From positions 99,315,187-99,379,186 of the forward strand of contig CM066732.1 in NCBI GenBank assembly GCA_033961575.1: a stretch of 64,000 bases of DNA, given 5' to 3'. The first letter of the stretch is position 1. Every line of letters begins with the position of its first letter. This DNA is from Aselliscus stoliczkanus (taxonomy: Eukaryota; Chordata; Mammalia; Chiroptera; Hipposideridae). Shown one piece after another: positions 32,765-43,819 of this stretch. The notes beneath the pieces were generated by a model. The model was not told the DNA's origin, ran no database searches, and saw only the letters and a list, made by a program, of their open reading frames with translations. A program made the position numbers and the translations under genes.

Positions 32765-32890
32765 TCCCATTCAATTACTCAATATTTATTGAGGACATAT
32801 TATGTGTAGCCACTATGCCAGGAGCTAACAGTGAGGACAGGGCATTCAAGCTCCCTTGTGGAGTTTCCATATTCCAGAAGGACTACTGAA
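32765..32890 (+). repeat. Ancient mammalian interspersed repeat fragment
   Basis: The text 'tcaatatttattgaggacatattatgtgtagccactatgccaggagctaacagtgaggacagggcattcaagctcccttgtggagtttcc' is an old repeat pattern shared with 5745 and 18735. Confidence 0.5.
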
Positions 32891-34175
32891 AAATAAGAGC
32901 TGGACAGAGGCATCCTGGAATAGGTTTGATTGAGACAGTACTGCATTTTGGGTTTTAGTCTGTTCTCAGTAGGAACTGTTTTTGAGTAAGAGTGACAGGA
33001 GCAAAGCTGTATTACCAGGAAGATGATTTGGGCAATACCATTTCTGTGAATTACAGGGGAAGAGAGTGAAGTTCACTTAAACTCCTCTGATGACTACCCA
33101 ATTCCTTATTAAATGAGTAAAGAGGAGTTGATTTATAGACCTGAAAGGATACATTTTTTACACGTAATCATCACAATACACGAAACTGTGAAATCTCTTC
33201 CTGCCCAGAGGATGAAGGCCTTCTTAGTAATGTGGGTGGGATTTTTTCATGTACAGCATTTTAATTGAATGCAGCATGTTTAGAAGGACTTTACTGCTGG
33301 GGGTAGAACCTGGTGGGCACACCTATGTGCTTGTAGGATGGATGAGTGGTTTAGTGAATATATAATTTAGTGTTAGTCAGTAAGAGCATCTAGTGACTGT
33401 TCTCCTGGGTGGTTTATGCCAGTAACCCCATAGGCACAAGATTTTATATTTGGAGATCAGGAGGTCAGGAAGTAGCAGTTGGACACAAAATGGTTTTCTC
33501 TGAAATCAGTTATTAAAAATAAGCAGTGGCCATCACTAACTTTCTCAGTTTAAATGGAACTGACACTATGACCAAATAATTGGTGGTAATTACAGACGTG
33601 GTGTCAGATTTAATAAACCACTCAAACTGCAAATCCTGGGAAGATATGGTTAGTTCTTCTCTATCACAAGATAGGATTTGCATATCCTTTGGCACCTGAC
33701 TACTGTTACTTGTATTTTTTTCAATATAATATTTCCTGGATTTTAATAAAATAATTGTCTGTAATAATAATGGAAATAAAATCACCTAAGGAACTAACAC
33801 AATTGATAGGTATCACAGGATGAAACACACTGAACAAGTACACCTCTTCAAAAACTTTCAATAGACTCTTGATCCTAAGCTGGACCTGTGTGAAGCAGGA
33901 GAATTCCTTCTTTCTGAGGTTCCTCAGTCTGACCCCCTTGTCTCCACAAGGCCTCTCCCCCAACCCCCTGCCTTGAAATGAGTAGTAGACCTACTTGATG
34001 TTGGCTGAGTAGAATCTGAACACCCTTTCTATCTTTGGGGGAATGGAAACACATTTCTTCTTTTTGGCCCATATGATGAGAGAATTGACAATATGCTACA
34101 CCCTCCCTCATTAGAATTATATGCAACCATGCCCTTTGTCATGTGACCTGGCAGTCACTCCCATTACAGTGAGGA
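32891..34175. other. Unannotated stretch, no gene seen
   Basis: About 1.3 kb. The minus-strand open frames at 33513-34126 overlap in three frames and have no family resemblance. Confidence 0.45.
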
Positions 34176-34179
34176 GAGT

Positions 34180-34520
34180 ATATATCTCTGCTGATGTTGG
34201 GATTGGCCACAAGACTTGCTTTGGTCAATGAAATGTGGGTGGACGTGGAAGTATGCTAGCTTTAAGCCAGGGCTTTATGAGGCACCATATGGTCTCGCTT
34301 ATGCTTTTGTACTGATGACCTTGTGTATGAGAAACACATGCCCCTTATAGCCTCTGGTCCAAGGAGATGAGAAATTCATGGAGCAGACTTGATCCCGACT
34401 CATCTGCAGTCTGAAGCGGAGCTCCCTCAGCTGACCTGAAAAGTAAATGTTTATGGCTATAAGCTCTTGAGTTTTCGGGGTAGTTTGTTATGTAGCTTTA
34501 TTGTGGCAATAGTTGACCAC
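34180..34520 (+). repeat. Old LTR-like or MER-type repeat, family uncertain
   Basis: The order 'ttgggattggccacaagacttgctttggtcaatgaaatgtgggtgga...gacttgatcccgactcatctgcagtctgaag...aatgtttatggctataagctcttgagttttcggggtagtttgttatgtagc' is a familiar mammalian repeat read 5' to 3'. I recognise the pattern but do not commit to a name. Confidence 0.55.
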
Positions 34521-36575
34521 CATCGATCTCTAGCCAGATACGGAATGAGCCTGTGATCTAAGTGTGGCCAATAGCTGCTTTTGACTGAGCCTTTAGAACT
34601 TGAAGGGGAGGCAAGAAATGGGGTGGAGGGGTGTCAGAAAGACATTATTCCTGGTGGTTAGAGTCAGGTGGCATAGTGGGGTGTCTGGAACCATGGTCAA
34701 TGGCTGGGGTCTGCAGTGCTGGTGGTGGACCCTGAGTGGACTGTTCTTTTGGCAGTGTCTTTGGTGCCCTTAGTCCACTCAAGTCTTCTTTGCCAGGCTT
34801 TCTGTGATGCTGGGTATATTCCCTTTCTACTTAGGTTTACAGAGATATGTTGCCTATTTGCAACCAAGAACCCTGTCTAGTACACCATGATTTGGGAAGG
34901 AACCTGTTTTTCCCATGATTATATCCCCTTTGAATGTCTTTATTATATATTTAACAGTCCTAGATTGTCTCTTTGAATCCTCCTGACACTCCTGTGCACA
35001 GTCCAGCAGAGTAGTTCAAAGCTCTCACTTCACACTGCAGGGTTTGCTCTCTGTCTTTGCAGCCGCTTATCTTGTTTGGCAATGCATTTCGCCTCTCTGT
35101 GCCTTATTTCCTCATATGAAACTAAGGATAAAAATAATGCTACAAACAATTTGTATGCAGCTGAAAATAATAAGCCCCTTAAAATAATCCTGTTCCATTA
35201 AAAATTCTCAATCAGCATCAGCTATAAATAGCTGTAGAGGTGATGATGAGGAGAGATACTGTTGTTGCTGTTGCTGATATTAGCATTATCCTATGAGATA
35301 CCAATTAGCTGTGATGCTTGTCCCATCTCCTACAGATATAAACGGTAGAGCTAGGATCGACCCTGTTGTCCTGGTTTGTCACAATTCCAGAGCCTTTTGT
35401 GAGTTAACAGAATGCAGTGCTTGTGAACCTTAGGTCCCGCGTGGCTTGTATGTCTACAGCACTCTAATGGCCTTGCCCAGATTTTGAAGCTGCTCTTCTT
35501 GTGCTAGGGTGATAGTATTCAAACCCATGACCATTTCAGTAAACATAAGAAGCTCTTACCTCATGTCTCTTCCTAAGATTCTATTTAGATCCCTACATTT
35601 CCCCACTCCACATCCTCCTTTGAGAATTTCATCAGAGTTATCTGAGCTTTCTCATGGAAGTTTTTCTTTGTGTGTTGTATCCCCTAGGGATTGGGTGAGG
35701 AGAAGACTGATGGTGATTATCAGGTAATTTAGTAGCTACTACAGGGTGGTGTTTTGATGGTGGTGGTGGAAGGTGTGTCTTGTGCAAGCATCCAGGAAGA
35801 TACAGTCCTGGAGCCAGGAGGCAGGAGAGGAAAGGCCTGGAAGGGGGACCAACATTTTGGGATGGAAGAGTCTAGAGAAATCTTCACTTCTGTTACCTAA
35901 GACCCTCTGTGGTTCAGGAATGTTGCTGGTACCAAAAGATGCTTAACAGGTTTGAAACTCAGCCTTAAATTCAGATGCATGAAATATCACTTGCTTTATA
36001 TTGTATAATTCAGAGTGACTCTTCCTTTGATAATCAATACTCAGCGATTCTCAGAATTCTCCCTTTATACTGCCTTTGCCTCATGGACATGGGTCCATGT
36101 TCCAGGTATTATTCAGTGCCAAGTTTGGGGGATGGGGAGAATTTGGAGGAACCTCTGGTGATTGGTCATCTCTCTCTAAGCTGAGACATTTTATATCTTT
36201 GCCTTCATGGTTCTTTTGGGTGTTGGGACACTTACTTCATCAACATGCTGGGGCTCTGAAAATCTTTTCTAAGTGCAGGATTGTACCTCGGGGGTCACCC
36301 CCCCCACCCACACACACACACAGTAATTTTTCTCAGCATCTTGCACCCTTCCTGGCTGTATTGCTGGGAAGTGGGGGTATGCATTCCCTGCTGATTTGGG
36401 ACATAGCCCTCTCTTTCCATTCTTCCCAAATCTCAGGGAGTCCTTTTCTAGGCTGGGGGAAGTTTTCCTTTCCATGTTTCTCCATTTTCCATATCTCTGC
36501 TGAAACTTTCCAAAACCCCATCTCTGCTCTTCTACTCTCTTTTCTGCTTCCTGCAGAAAATTGTGGAATTCTCTA
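34521..36575. other. Mostly unannotated stretch with a MIR fragment
   Basis: A MIR-like piece lies at 35010-35140 ('gtagttcaaagctctcacttcacac...cgcctctctgtgccttatttcctcatatgaaactaaggataaaaataatg', plus strand). A short CA-rich tract is at 36300-36322. The open frames at 36076-36576 (plus, 166 codons) and 36269-36766 (minus, 165 codons) run over each other and into a SINE and have no domain. Confidence 0.5.
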
Positions 36576-36580
36576 GGGCT

Positions 36581-37092
36581 AACTTTATGTTTTGTTTTTT
36601 TTAAAGATTTTATTGGGGGAATTGGGGAAGGGGAACATCCAAATTGTTGTCCTTTAATTTTAATTGTGGAGGGTGCAGCTAGCTCAGTTCCAAGTCCAGT
36701 TGCCATCTGGCCCCGTTCAATCTTAGTCATGGGTGGGCATAGCCCACCATCCCATGCAGGAGTCAAACTGGAAACCTTGTTGATAAGAGCACATGCTGTA
36801 ACAACTGAGCCATCTGGCTGCCTGTCAGGACTCAGTTCAAGGGGCTGTGTTCAATCTTAGTTGTGAGCGGGCGTAACCCACCATTCCATGTGGGAGTCGA
36901 ACCAGCAATCTTATTGTTGGGAGCATGTGCTAGCACCAACTGAGCCACCCTGCCACCTGTTGGCAGCTCAGCGGCAGCTCAGCTAGGGTGCAGCTCACTG
37001 GCCCATGTGGGAAGCGAACTGGCAACCTTGTTGCTGAGAGCTCCTGCTTTTAACCAACTGAACCCCTGGGCCTGCCTGTAACTTTACGTTTT
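36581..37092 (-). mobile_element. Trimeric tRNA-derived SINE, minus strand, with target-site duplication
   Basis: The body is about 36594-37079. On the plus strand the reversed tail (ATTTTATTGGGGGAATTGGG...) is followed by three tRNA-like modules, each with a reversed B box: 'ggagtcaaactgg' (36759), 'ggagtcgaaccag' (36892) and 'ggaagcgaactgg' (37010). The modules end 'caactgagccatctggc', 'caactgagccaccctgcc' and 'caactgaacccctgggcctgcc'. The target duplication AACTTTATGTTTT (36581-36593) / AACTTTACGTTTT (37080-37092) confirms a single insertion of the whole composite. Confidence 0.88.
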
Positions 37093-38404
37093 GAACCACA
37101 TGCCTACCCTGGGGCACTGAGCAGAGAGCTCTGTTACCACCTTGAATAATGGGAAGAGGAACTATGGGGAATTCCCTATCCTCATTGATCAATATTGCCA
37201 AAGATTTTTTAACCACATGAGAAAAATTGAATGCAGTACTTTGCTGATTAGTGGGAATAAGCTCAATCAGTGCCAGTCAGTTCCTGGGTAAGTCAATTTG
37301 CTATTCTGTTCCTCAGTTTCTTCATTTGCAAATAAATAATCCCCCCCCCAACTTTCTAAACTCAAAGCACTGTTATGATGATGGATGGATTAAGAGATAT
37401 AAAAATATGTGAGGAAAAAATACTATTTCAGATATCTGGAATAAAACTCTCAGGACTCAGATGAGTGCTGGAATATTTTGTATTGGCTGCAGTATTTTGA
37501 TGTTGAATTTGTGTAAAAATATAATCACTGAGGAGAGGGTGAGGGAAGTAAGAATGAAAACAAAACCTCATTCAAAAAAGAAAATAATGATGTTTTTCAT
37601 CTCAAAACTGCCTGTTTTCCTCCCATCAAACAATTGATGGGCAATGAGATGGTGCTTATTTGCAGTTAAAGCTATTGCAATATTGACAATTAAATGTGCA
37701 TGTGGAACAGAATAATGGAGCAGTCCCATTTTATCACTAGTGTTAGCCATTTTCTCCACCGGGCACAAAGAACATGTGGGAGACCTCTGTGCTCTGCATG
37801 ATTTGCATGTAAAATGCATCCTCTTTGCTGCCTGAAGGGCCTCAGTGGAGGCAGGAGTTTGCACTGGGTCGCAGTGGGTCCTCTGGTCACTATAGAGTCC
37901 CTCACTGTTACTACTCTGGTCTTGCTTCATTCGTCTCCTCATTCCTTTGATTTGTTGAAGAAATTACTGACCTGGAAAAGTCCATTGCTGCTATCAGTCT
38001 CAGGCTGAGGGAGTTTTCCACCTTCGCAACCATTGGGTTCAGAGATTTCTCCACAATGACCTTGACTTACAGCCCTTCAGTTGAGACTAATAATGGCCAC
38101 ACATGCAGTAACATAGGGAAGAGAAAGTATGGCAGATATTTTGTTTTGATGTCCTGCCTGTACCCTTCAGCTGATCTGCGCTCTTCAACTGCTGTGAGAA
38201 ACATTAGCTTTGTACCTCTAAGCATCTGTTTCTTTTTTGCTCTGCTGAAAAGCTTGCTTTAGTGCTGCTCAAACTTGTTTTACCACTGCAGGACAACCAG
38301 GAAATGTGTGTGTGGGACTTAATAACCCCCAGACAATCCTCAAACAATGGGGCATCTCAATCAGTAGGGGACCAGTCAGCGACTAGGTGCCCTACCTTTC
38401 CATC
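37093..38404. other. Unannotated stretch, no gene seen
   Basis: About 1.3 kb of single-copy-like DNA. The minus-strand open frame at 37568-37942 (124 codons) is overlapped by open frames on the other strand and shows no domain. Confidence 0.45.
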
Positions 38405-38412
38405 TTTTAGTG

Positions 38413-38505
38413 CACTGGTTCTCAGTGTGGCCCCTGGACCAGCAACACCAGCAGCTCCTGAGAACTTGTTAGCAATGCATATTCTTGGGCCTCACCCAGA
38501 CCTAC
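38413..38505 (+). mobile_element. MER5A-type hAT element, left part (split by an LTR)
   Basis: The text 'cactggttctcagtgtggcccctggaccagcaacaccagcagctcctgagaacttgttagcaatgcatattcttgggcctcacccagacctac' is the start of a MER5A-like element. Its reading stops at CTAC and resumes at 39959 after a 1,453-base insertion. Confidence 0.8.
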
Positions 38506-38579
38506 TGTTGTTGGAGAGGGCCTCTCTCGGCGTGATGTCCAGGTTCTTGGCATCTCGAGCAAATAATTGAACGAGATAC

Positions 38580-38862
38580 TGAGGTAAAGCCATGAAAAAG
38601 CAGTTTATTAGAAGGGATAGTACACTCCAAAGAAATAGAAGCAGGCCCAAGCAATAGAGAATGGCTCAAGGGCCCATTATTAGAAGAGAAATTACACTCC
38701 AAAGAATTTGGAGTGGGCCAAGCAAAGGAAAAAGCTAAAAAGGCAACCAGGGGTTCAAGGGGCTCAAGGCTCAAGGTGGCATTATTAGGAGAAAAAGCAC
38801 ACTCCAAAGCGTTTGGAGCAGGCCGCAAGCAAAGGCAAGGCTCAAAATGCTCAAAGGGTGCT
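38580..38862 (-). repeat. Three diverged tandem units inside the LTR R region
   Basis: Units start near 38606, 38676 and 38781. Each contains ATTAG(A/G)AG..., then ACACTCCAAAG, then (T)TGGAG(T/C)(A/G)GGCC and AAGCAA. The spacing is 70 and 105 bases; the difference comes from extra 'gctcaag' units in the second copy. Confidence 0.75.
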
Positions 38863-38880
38863 GACTGGCCAGGACTTGGA

Positions 38881-38890
38881 GTTTTTATCC
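38881..38890 (-). promoter_or_regulatory. LTR TATA-like box
   Basis: The minus strand reads GGATAAAAAC, about 275 bases upstream of the LTR's AATAAA. The position fits an LTR core promoter. Activity cannot be judged. Confidence 0.5.
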
Positions 38891-38919
38891 CTTTTTCTCT
38901 AGAATGGGCTGTTCCTCTC

Positions 38920-38945
38920 TCAATCAAGTGGGACCACTTGATTGA
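38920..38945. promoter_or_regulatory. 26-bp perfect palindrome just upstream of the LTR TATA box
   Basis: The arms TCAATCAAGTGG and CCACTTGATTGA are exact reverse complements separated by GA. It lies 30 bases upstream of the TATA-like box on the minus strand, where a dimeric-factor binding site or enhancer would be expected. The core CAAGTGG/CCACTTG is an E-box-like NKX-type motif. Confidence 0.65.
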
Positions 38946-39699
38946 CACCTGTGATTGACAAAAGGTTACTACCTCATCTTTTTAGACTGCCCCGGTGTGA
39001 ATAACTGGTCTAATCCAGTTGGGTATTTTGTACCCATTTGTTTCCCCGCAGTGGTAGATAATTACAATGAAAAGGGGGAGTTTTGAGTGGAGAGCGGAGG
39101 TCTTTTGGGTGGTTGCATTCTGTGGGTTGTGTTGGACATTCAGGAATGCAGAAACCCAATGCCTGCCTTTTACTGTCTGTCTTGTTTTCCCCTTGAGAGA
39201 TGTGATCCCCATAAAATCTCTATGGGAAGTTGAGGGACAGGAGGTCTTTTCTTCTGTATCTGCTTCCTGCTGGGCAGGGACATAGAGGTGTCCCTGCCTA
39301 TTGGGGGATTCATGGAACTCTCACCCTAGCTGATCTCAGATGAGAGGAAGCAGTCTTGAGATCTGCCTGGAAGACCATGTTGGCTTCTTTGGTTGAGACT
39401 GGCAATCTTGCTGGGGTATCATCTGTATTCCCAAGGCCCCTGAATGAGGAAAAATAGATTTTAATTAATAAATCCATTAACTCTCATGGAGCCTGTGGCC
39501 CTTCAACTGGTCACTCAGGTGGCATCAGTTGTCCAGGAGCTGGGCCTGGAATGGGTTTGGAAAGAATCATTAGGTTTATTGGCCTGGGGAAGTATTAATA
39601 CCTATTTAGTCTCTGGGGTGGAATTATCTAAGAGTTAGGTCCAGAATGGCTTGGGGGATGTTGGGAAGTCATGGGCTTTTCAGTAGTTATCTGAAGCAG

Positions 39700-39815
39700 G
39701 GGTAGGAGATTTCTATGATTCAGATTAAAAACTGTTGTTTATTATTAAGAAACTGATTTACAAAACAATCAAGAAGGAGGGGGATAGGAGACTTCTATGA
39801 TTCAGGCTGGGAGCA
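39700..39815. repeat. Direct repeat in LTR U3
   Basis: Two copies of 'GATAGGAGACTTCTATGATTC' type, at about 39701-39725 ('gtaggagatttctatgattcag') and 39783-39807 ('gataggagacttctatgattcag'), are spaced about 82 bases apart. Such repeats are common in ERV U3 enhancers. Confidence 0.7.
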
Positions 39816-39958
39816 ATCTTTAGGGTTCACAAATCATTAGAAGAGTAATCAAAGCCAGGGCTAAGGAACTAAGAAACTAGGGAGAAGGAGACTTAACATT
39901 TCTATAGGAAGGAAAACTTAAGTCTTTTGGTAGGGGGCTACTCGCATGGCCAGTAACA

Positions 39959-40048
39959 CTACTGAACGGCAAACTCTGGGATGGAGCTCAGCAGTCTGTT
40001 ACTGAGCCCTCCCGGTGATTCTGCTGTGTCCTCAATTTTGCATCAGTG
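39959..40048 (+). mobile_element. MER5A-type hAT element, right part
   Basis: The text 'ctactgaacggcaaactctgggatggagctcagcagtctgttactgagccctcccggtgattctgctg' continues the MER5A reading broken at 38505, with CTAC duplicated by the LTR insertion. The terminal inverted repeat is eroded. Confidence 0.8.
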
Positions 40049-40279
40049 GGATGGTCCTGAGCTGGCTTCCACACATATTCTCAGATGGTCTAGGTGGGTT
40101 TGAGCCTCAGTTGCTCACAGTGGTTAGCTGGCCACTAACATCCCTTTATTGACTCTTCTCCTTTTCCTTTCCCACTTTCCCCATTTCCTCTTTTGTACTT
40201 GTGAGGATCACCTCTGAAATCCATCTAAGCCCTTTTCTCAGGGTCTGCCTTAGGGATATAAACAGACAGTAGAAAAACT

Positions 40280-40445
40280 ATCTGCAGAAGGCCTGCTGTG
40301 TGTTAGGTACTTTACATATATAGTCTCATTTAATCCTGCCAGATGAGGAAACTAAGGCCCAGCAAAATTAGTTAGGTTGTCTGAGTCACCACTGGTAAGT
40401 AGCAGGGTCAGCTTTTAAATGTCTTCCTGCCTGACTCCAAAGCCC
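40280..40445 (-). repeat. MIR SINE, minus strand
   Basis: The reverse MIR order is present: 'ctgctgtgtgttaggtactttacatatatagtctcatttaatcctgcc', 'agatgaggaaactaaggcccagcaaaatta', 'ccactggtaagtagcagggtcagc', and the head region 'cctgcctgactcc'. Confidence 0.8.
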
Positions 40446-40489
40446 ACACACATAGTGGACCATAAAACCAAATAGTTCATAAAATTAGT

Positions 40490-40620
40490 TTAACCAGTTA
40501 AGAGGATGAGCTTTGGAGGCAAATATTTTTGTGTTTAAAAAATCAATTCTACCATGTCCTAGTTATGTGACCTTGGGGGATTTTCTTTACCTTTCTGAGC
40601 CTTAAATTTTTTCTTCTGTG
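40490..40620 (+). repeat. MIR SINE, plus strand
   Basis: The text 'ccagttaagaggatgagctttggaggcaaat...aatcaattctaccatgtcctagttatgtgaccttgggggattttctttacctttctgagcc' is the forward MIR consensus. Confidence 0.8.
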
Positions 40621-40639
40621 TAGAATAATCATGGCCACA

Positions 40640-40795
40640 TCACAGTAGCACTCACCATAGTATTTATAGTGTTGGTTACACAGGACACCATGTTAGCTAA
40701 ATATGATTTCATTTGATCTTTACAACACCTTGAGAGAGGTGTCGTTTTCATCTTCACTTTAAAGAGAAGGAAAGTGAGTATCCTGTGTGGCTTTC
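40640..40795 (-). repeat. MIR-like fragment, minus strand
   Basis: The text 'aggacaccatgttagctaaatatgatttcatttgatctttacaacaccttgagagaggtgtcgttttcatcttcactttaaagagaagg' is a decayed reverse MIR. Confidence 0.55.
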
Positions 40796-41039
40796 CCAAA
40801 TCTCTCCCAACTGGTAGGTCCCTGAAAACCTTCAAATAACTCTTGCTTAACACAAATGTTAGAGTATATAAACATGCTTTTACATTTCATCAAGACTGTT
40901 CTGGTGAGATGAGTGTTGCCTTCTTGTTACCAGAGGAAAATCAGTATTTAGGAGCATCGCATGAGTTTAGCAGGTGGCAGGCAGGAGCCTCCACACCAGG
41001 GGACTTGGTACAGCACCATGAGCCCAGAGCAGAGGGACA

Positions 41040-41145
41040 GGAGGTTGGAGCTGGAATGGACCTTCAAGATACCCAGTCTAACTGCCTAATTGTTTGGATG
41101 AGGAAAAGATGTAGAAGAGGTAAGGGATTTGTCCAAGGTGAGATT
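41040..41145 (+). repeat. Ancient core-SINE-like fragment
   Basis: The text 'ggttggagctggaatggaccttcaagatacccagtctaactgcctaattgtttggatgaggaaaagatg...ggatttgtccaaggtgag' is a mammal-wide repeat pattern (MIR3-like). The name is uncertain. Confidence 0.55.
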
Positions 41146-43750
41146 CTAATTTAATGGGACTCCGAGCAAGCCCCAGCAGGACTAAAGGGACAGAAGACCA
41201 GGAGAGCACCAGACGTCTTTTTCTTGGTCTGTATCTAGGTCATGAGTTCTGCCTGCACTGTGTTGGTAAGAGTTATAAAAAAAGCCCAATACAAAGAACA
41301 CATCTTTACCGCTCCAAAACTATGTTTACTACCCTCATTCCCACCTCTAAAATTATCCCAACAAACAACTCCTGGAATTCAAAGGGCCAAAGAACCCCAC
41401 CAATGGGAACCTCAGTGCCTCCTGGTATAAACTAGATAGACTGATATTGATCCTTTCTGTGGGTGCCCAGAAGTTCTCCTTCCCTTAAAAAGTGACTCCT
41501 GTGACTTTTGGCTACCTTTCCCCAGCCACTTAGAGACTTGGTAAATTCTCCAGAATTTCCCCCAATTGAAGAGAAGATATTGACCCTGAAGCCCAGCAGA
41601 GTCCTGTCTCTCATCCTTATGTTCAGAGACTTTTGAGAGGGTATCCCATGTGCAGCTCTGGCTGAAGAGTCCCTGGTTCCCAGAACTGCCTCATTGCACA
41701 TTAATGGGTGACCTCCAGAGTGGTGCCAGCAGAGTGGCTCTGCGAAGACTGACCATGTATCTCCCCTCTTTCAGGCTGGCAGGATCCTAGCATAGAGAGG
41801 GACCAGCTGCTACAGGAAACAAGAGAGCTTTAAATTACCCTTGCCCATGCAAAGTGCTGCTCAAGTTTAATCCAACCCCAGTTACCTGCCTCACTCCCTT
41901 TTGGGCCTTGAGCCATAAGAAGGTTTACAAAATGTTCTCAGGATGAGGTTTACTTCCATTGAGTTGGAAAAGCATAATTAATTTGTTCTAAAGCAGGGTA
42001 GAAGTTAGTACTACAGCCTTGGAATTATTAATTTAGTTATGTGTTGTGTAGTGTTATAAAATATACTGGAAATATAAAGACTGTTAAAACATCTTATCTA
42101 TATTTAAACAAAGCTATTAAAATTGGAAATATATTTCTACTAACAAAGAGTAAAAATACAGTTATTTCTATGTATAAATAAATAAACCACTATATATTTA
42201 GTGTTATATACATCATCAGAAACCTTACTGGCGAGAGAGGTAAGGACCTGTAAGGATGCACTTTGGGAGAGCAGGTAAAGGGTTGGGGTTAATCACAGTC
42301 TAAAATATTTAAATGCAAATGAAATAAGACCCACTTATGGCTTCACCATTTATAATTAAGACCCACTTATGGCTTCACCATTTATAATTTTGACCAACCC
42401 ATTTTGAGTCCATTTCTATTTCCTGCCTGCACCTTCTCCTGGGGGTAATGAATTCCGCAAATTTATTACCTGCTGTGTGAAGTAATACTTCCATCAAGCA
42501 CACTGGGAAACCAGCTTTTCCAGCCTGGGAAGGAAAGTCAACTCTCTGCCAGTTATTTCTGCTTATTAAATATGGCAGACCCATTTGTGAGGTGGAGGAA
42601 CCTTCTGACAAATTGTGTCATTGTGATGCATCATTTTCCTAAATTATGTTACTATGCAGATTTAGGAAGCTTGAGCAATTGATATAATTTTGTCTATGGA
42701 CACTGAATTGTATTTCCATCTTTGCAATGACTGCTAGAGAGTGTAGAGAAAATTTATGGCACCCGTAGCTTGTGAGTAAGGCTTTATAGTATGCATTTTT
42801 GTATTAGTCTCATTTCTGACCTTACTTCATGTCTTTCTTTTGTTTTTCTTTTCCTTTCTCATCTACTTTGAATCTATATTATCTGTATATTGCATGCATA
42901 TTTGTGAGACTGGATAAACCTTTTTTGAACATGAGATGAGGAATGGACTATGCAGAAACAGACAGATGTAGATAAACATCTCTGTCTCAGAAAGAGACAG
43001 AGACATGGAGAAGAGACTAGGAAAAGACACAGCAAGACAGAGACAAGGATGGAAAGGAATCCAGGAAGTGAGACTGGGATGATACAGTGATTTCCATGTA
43101 GGACTTAGGGAATTCCTATCACGACTCACCTCATAAACCTCATAAATATAGCATTCTTTGTTGGTTGTTCCAAAGATTCATGTTTCAGTAAATTGATCTT
43201 GAAATAATGGCCAGCAAGGAATAAGATACATTAATAACTCAACCAAGTGACAAAGCCCATTGATAGTCCTGTAGAAACACAATACATGCTCCGTATTCCA
43301 CTGAACTTTCTTTTTTGATTAAGTCAGATTTACTTAGGTCTTGATTTTTTTTTTTTAATAATTTTTTTTGTTTTTTAATTCTGATGTAGCAAATGACATC
43401 TCACCTGAGACTTTGGAACTACCAACCTTCACAACGAGCAGAAAGAAAAGGAACTATGGATAGATAAAATGCAGGGCAGGAGGTGGAATTCTAAACAGTA
43501 GGGTTGTTTAGATTAAGCTTTTTAGCTAAAGTATTTTGGTGTCATTTCACTTTCCTTTGCCTTTCCTCTTATTGCTCATTGGAGTTTTCTCCTGTTCCCT
43601 TTCATAGACTGCTCAGCCCTATTATTCAGACTTTTCTCTCTTTCAAATTTGCACCCCAGGCCACCTCCCCTTGTGTACCTCAAGAAACTCAATTCTATTC
43701 AATTTGTTATGCAGAGAAAGTTGGCTCTCTGCGTCCTGCTAGGCTCTAGT
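41146..43750. other. Unannotated stretch, AT-rich in its middle
   Basis: About 2.6 kb with no gene. A perfect 32-base tandem duplication lies at 42326-42389. AT content is high at 41990-42220. Open frames of 60-90 codons lack domains. Confidence 0.5.
42326..42389 (+). repeat. Perfect 32-bp tandem duplication
   Basis: Bases 42326-42357 and 42358-42389 are identical (AAGACCCACTTATGGCTTCA... in both copies). The absence of any difference points to a recent event or recent gene conversion. Confidence 0.95.
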
Positions 43751-43819
43751 CTTTCCTTTCCATATTCAGACTCATCAATATGCAACAAAGCTCATCTTAC
43801 AGGTCATGATTATTGGTTA

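Larger units (their letters stand above)
38506..39958 (-). mobile_element. Solo LTR of a class I-like (gammaretroviral) ERV, minus strand
   Basis: The insertion runs from TGTTGTTGGAG at 38506 to CCAGTAACA at 39958, i.e. TG...CA with short inverted ends (TGTTGTT / TGTTACT). It is flanked by the 4-base duplication CTAC (38502-38505 and 39959-39962), a size typical of class I ERVs. On the minus strand a TATA-like GGATAAAAAC (38881-38890) is followed by a polyadenylation signal AATAAA (38604-38609), giving a U3 of about 1.07 kb, an R of about 270 bases and a U5 of about 80 bases. R contains three diverged tandem units. There is no internal proviral sequence, so it is a solo LTR. The host family is not identified. 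Confidence 0.82.

Noticed and set aside
36076..36766. Two opposing frames of 165-166 codons
   Set aside because: They overlap on opposite strands, and one starts inside a SINE. Neither has a domain.
42326..42389. Two direct repeats considered as a possible CRISPR or minisatellite array
   Set aside because: There are only two copies with no spacer, in mammalian DNA.
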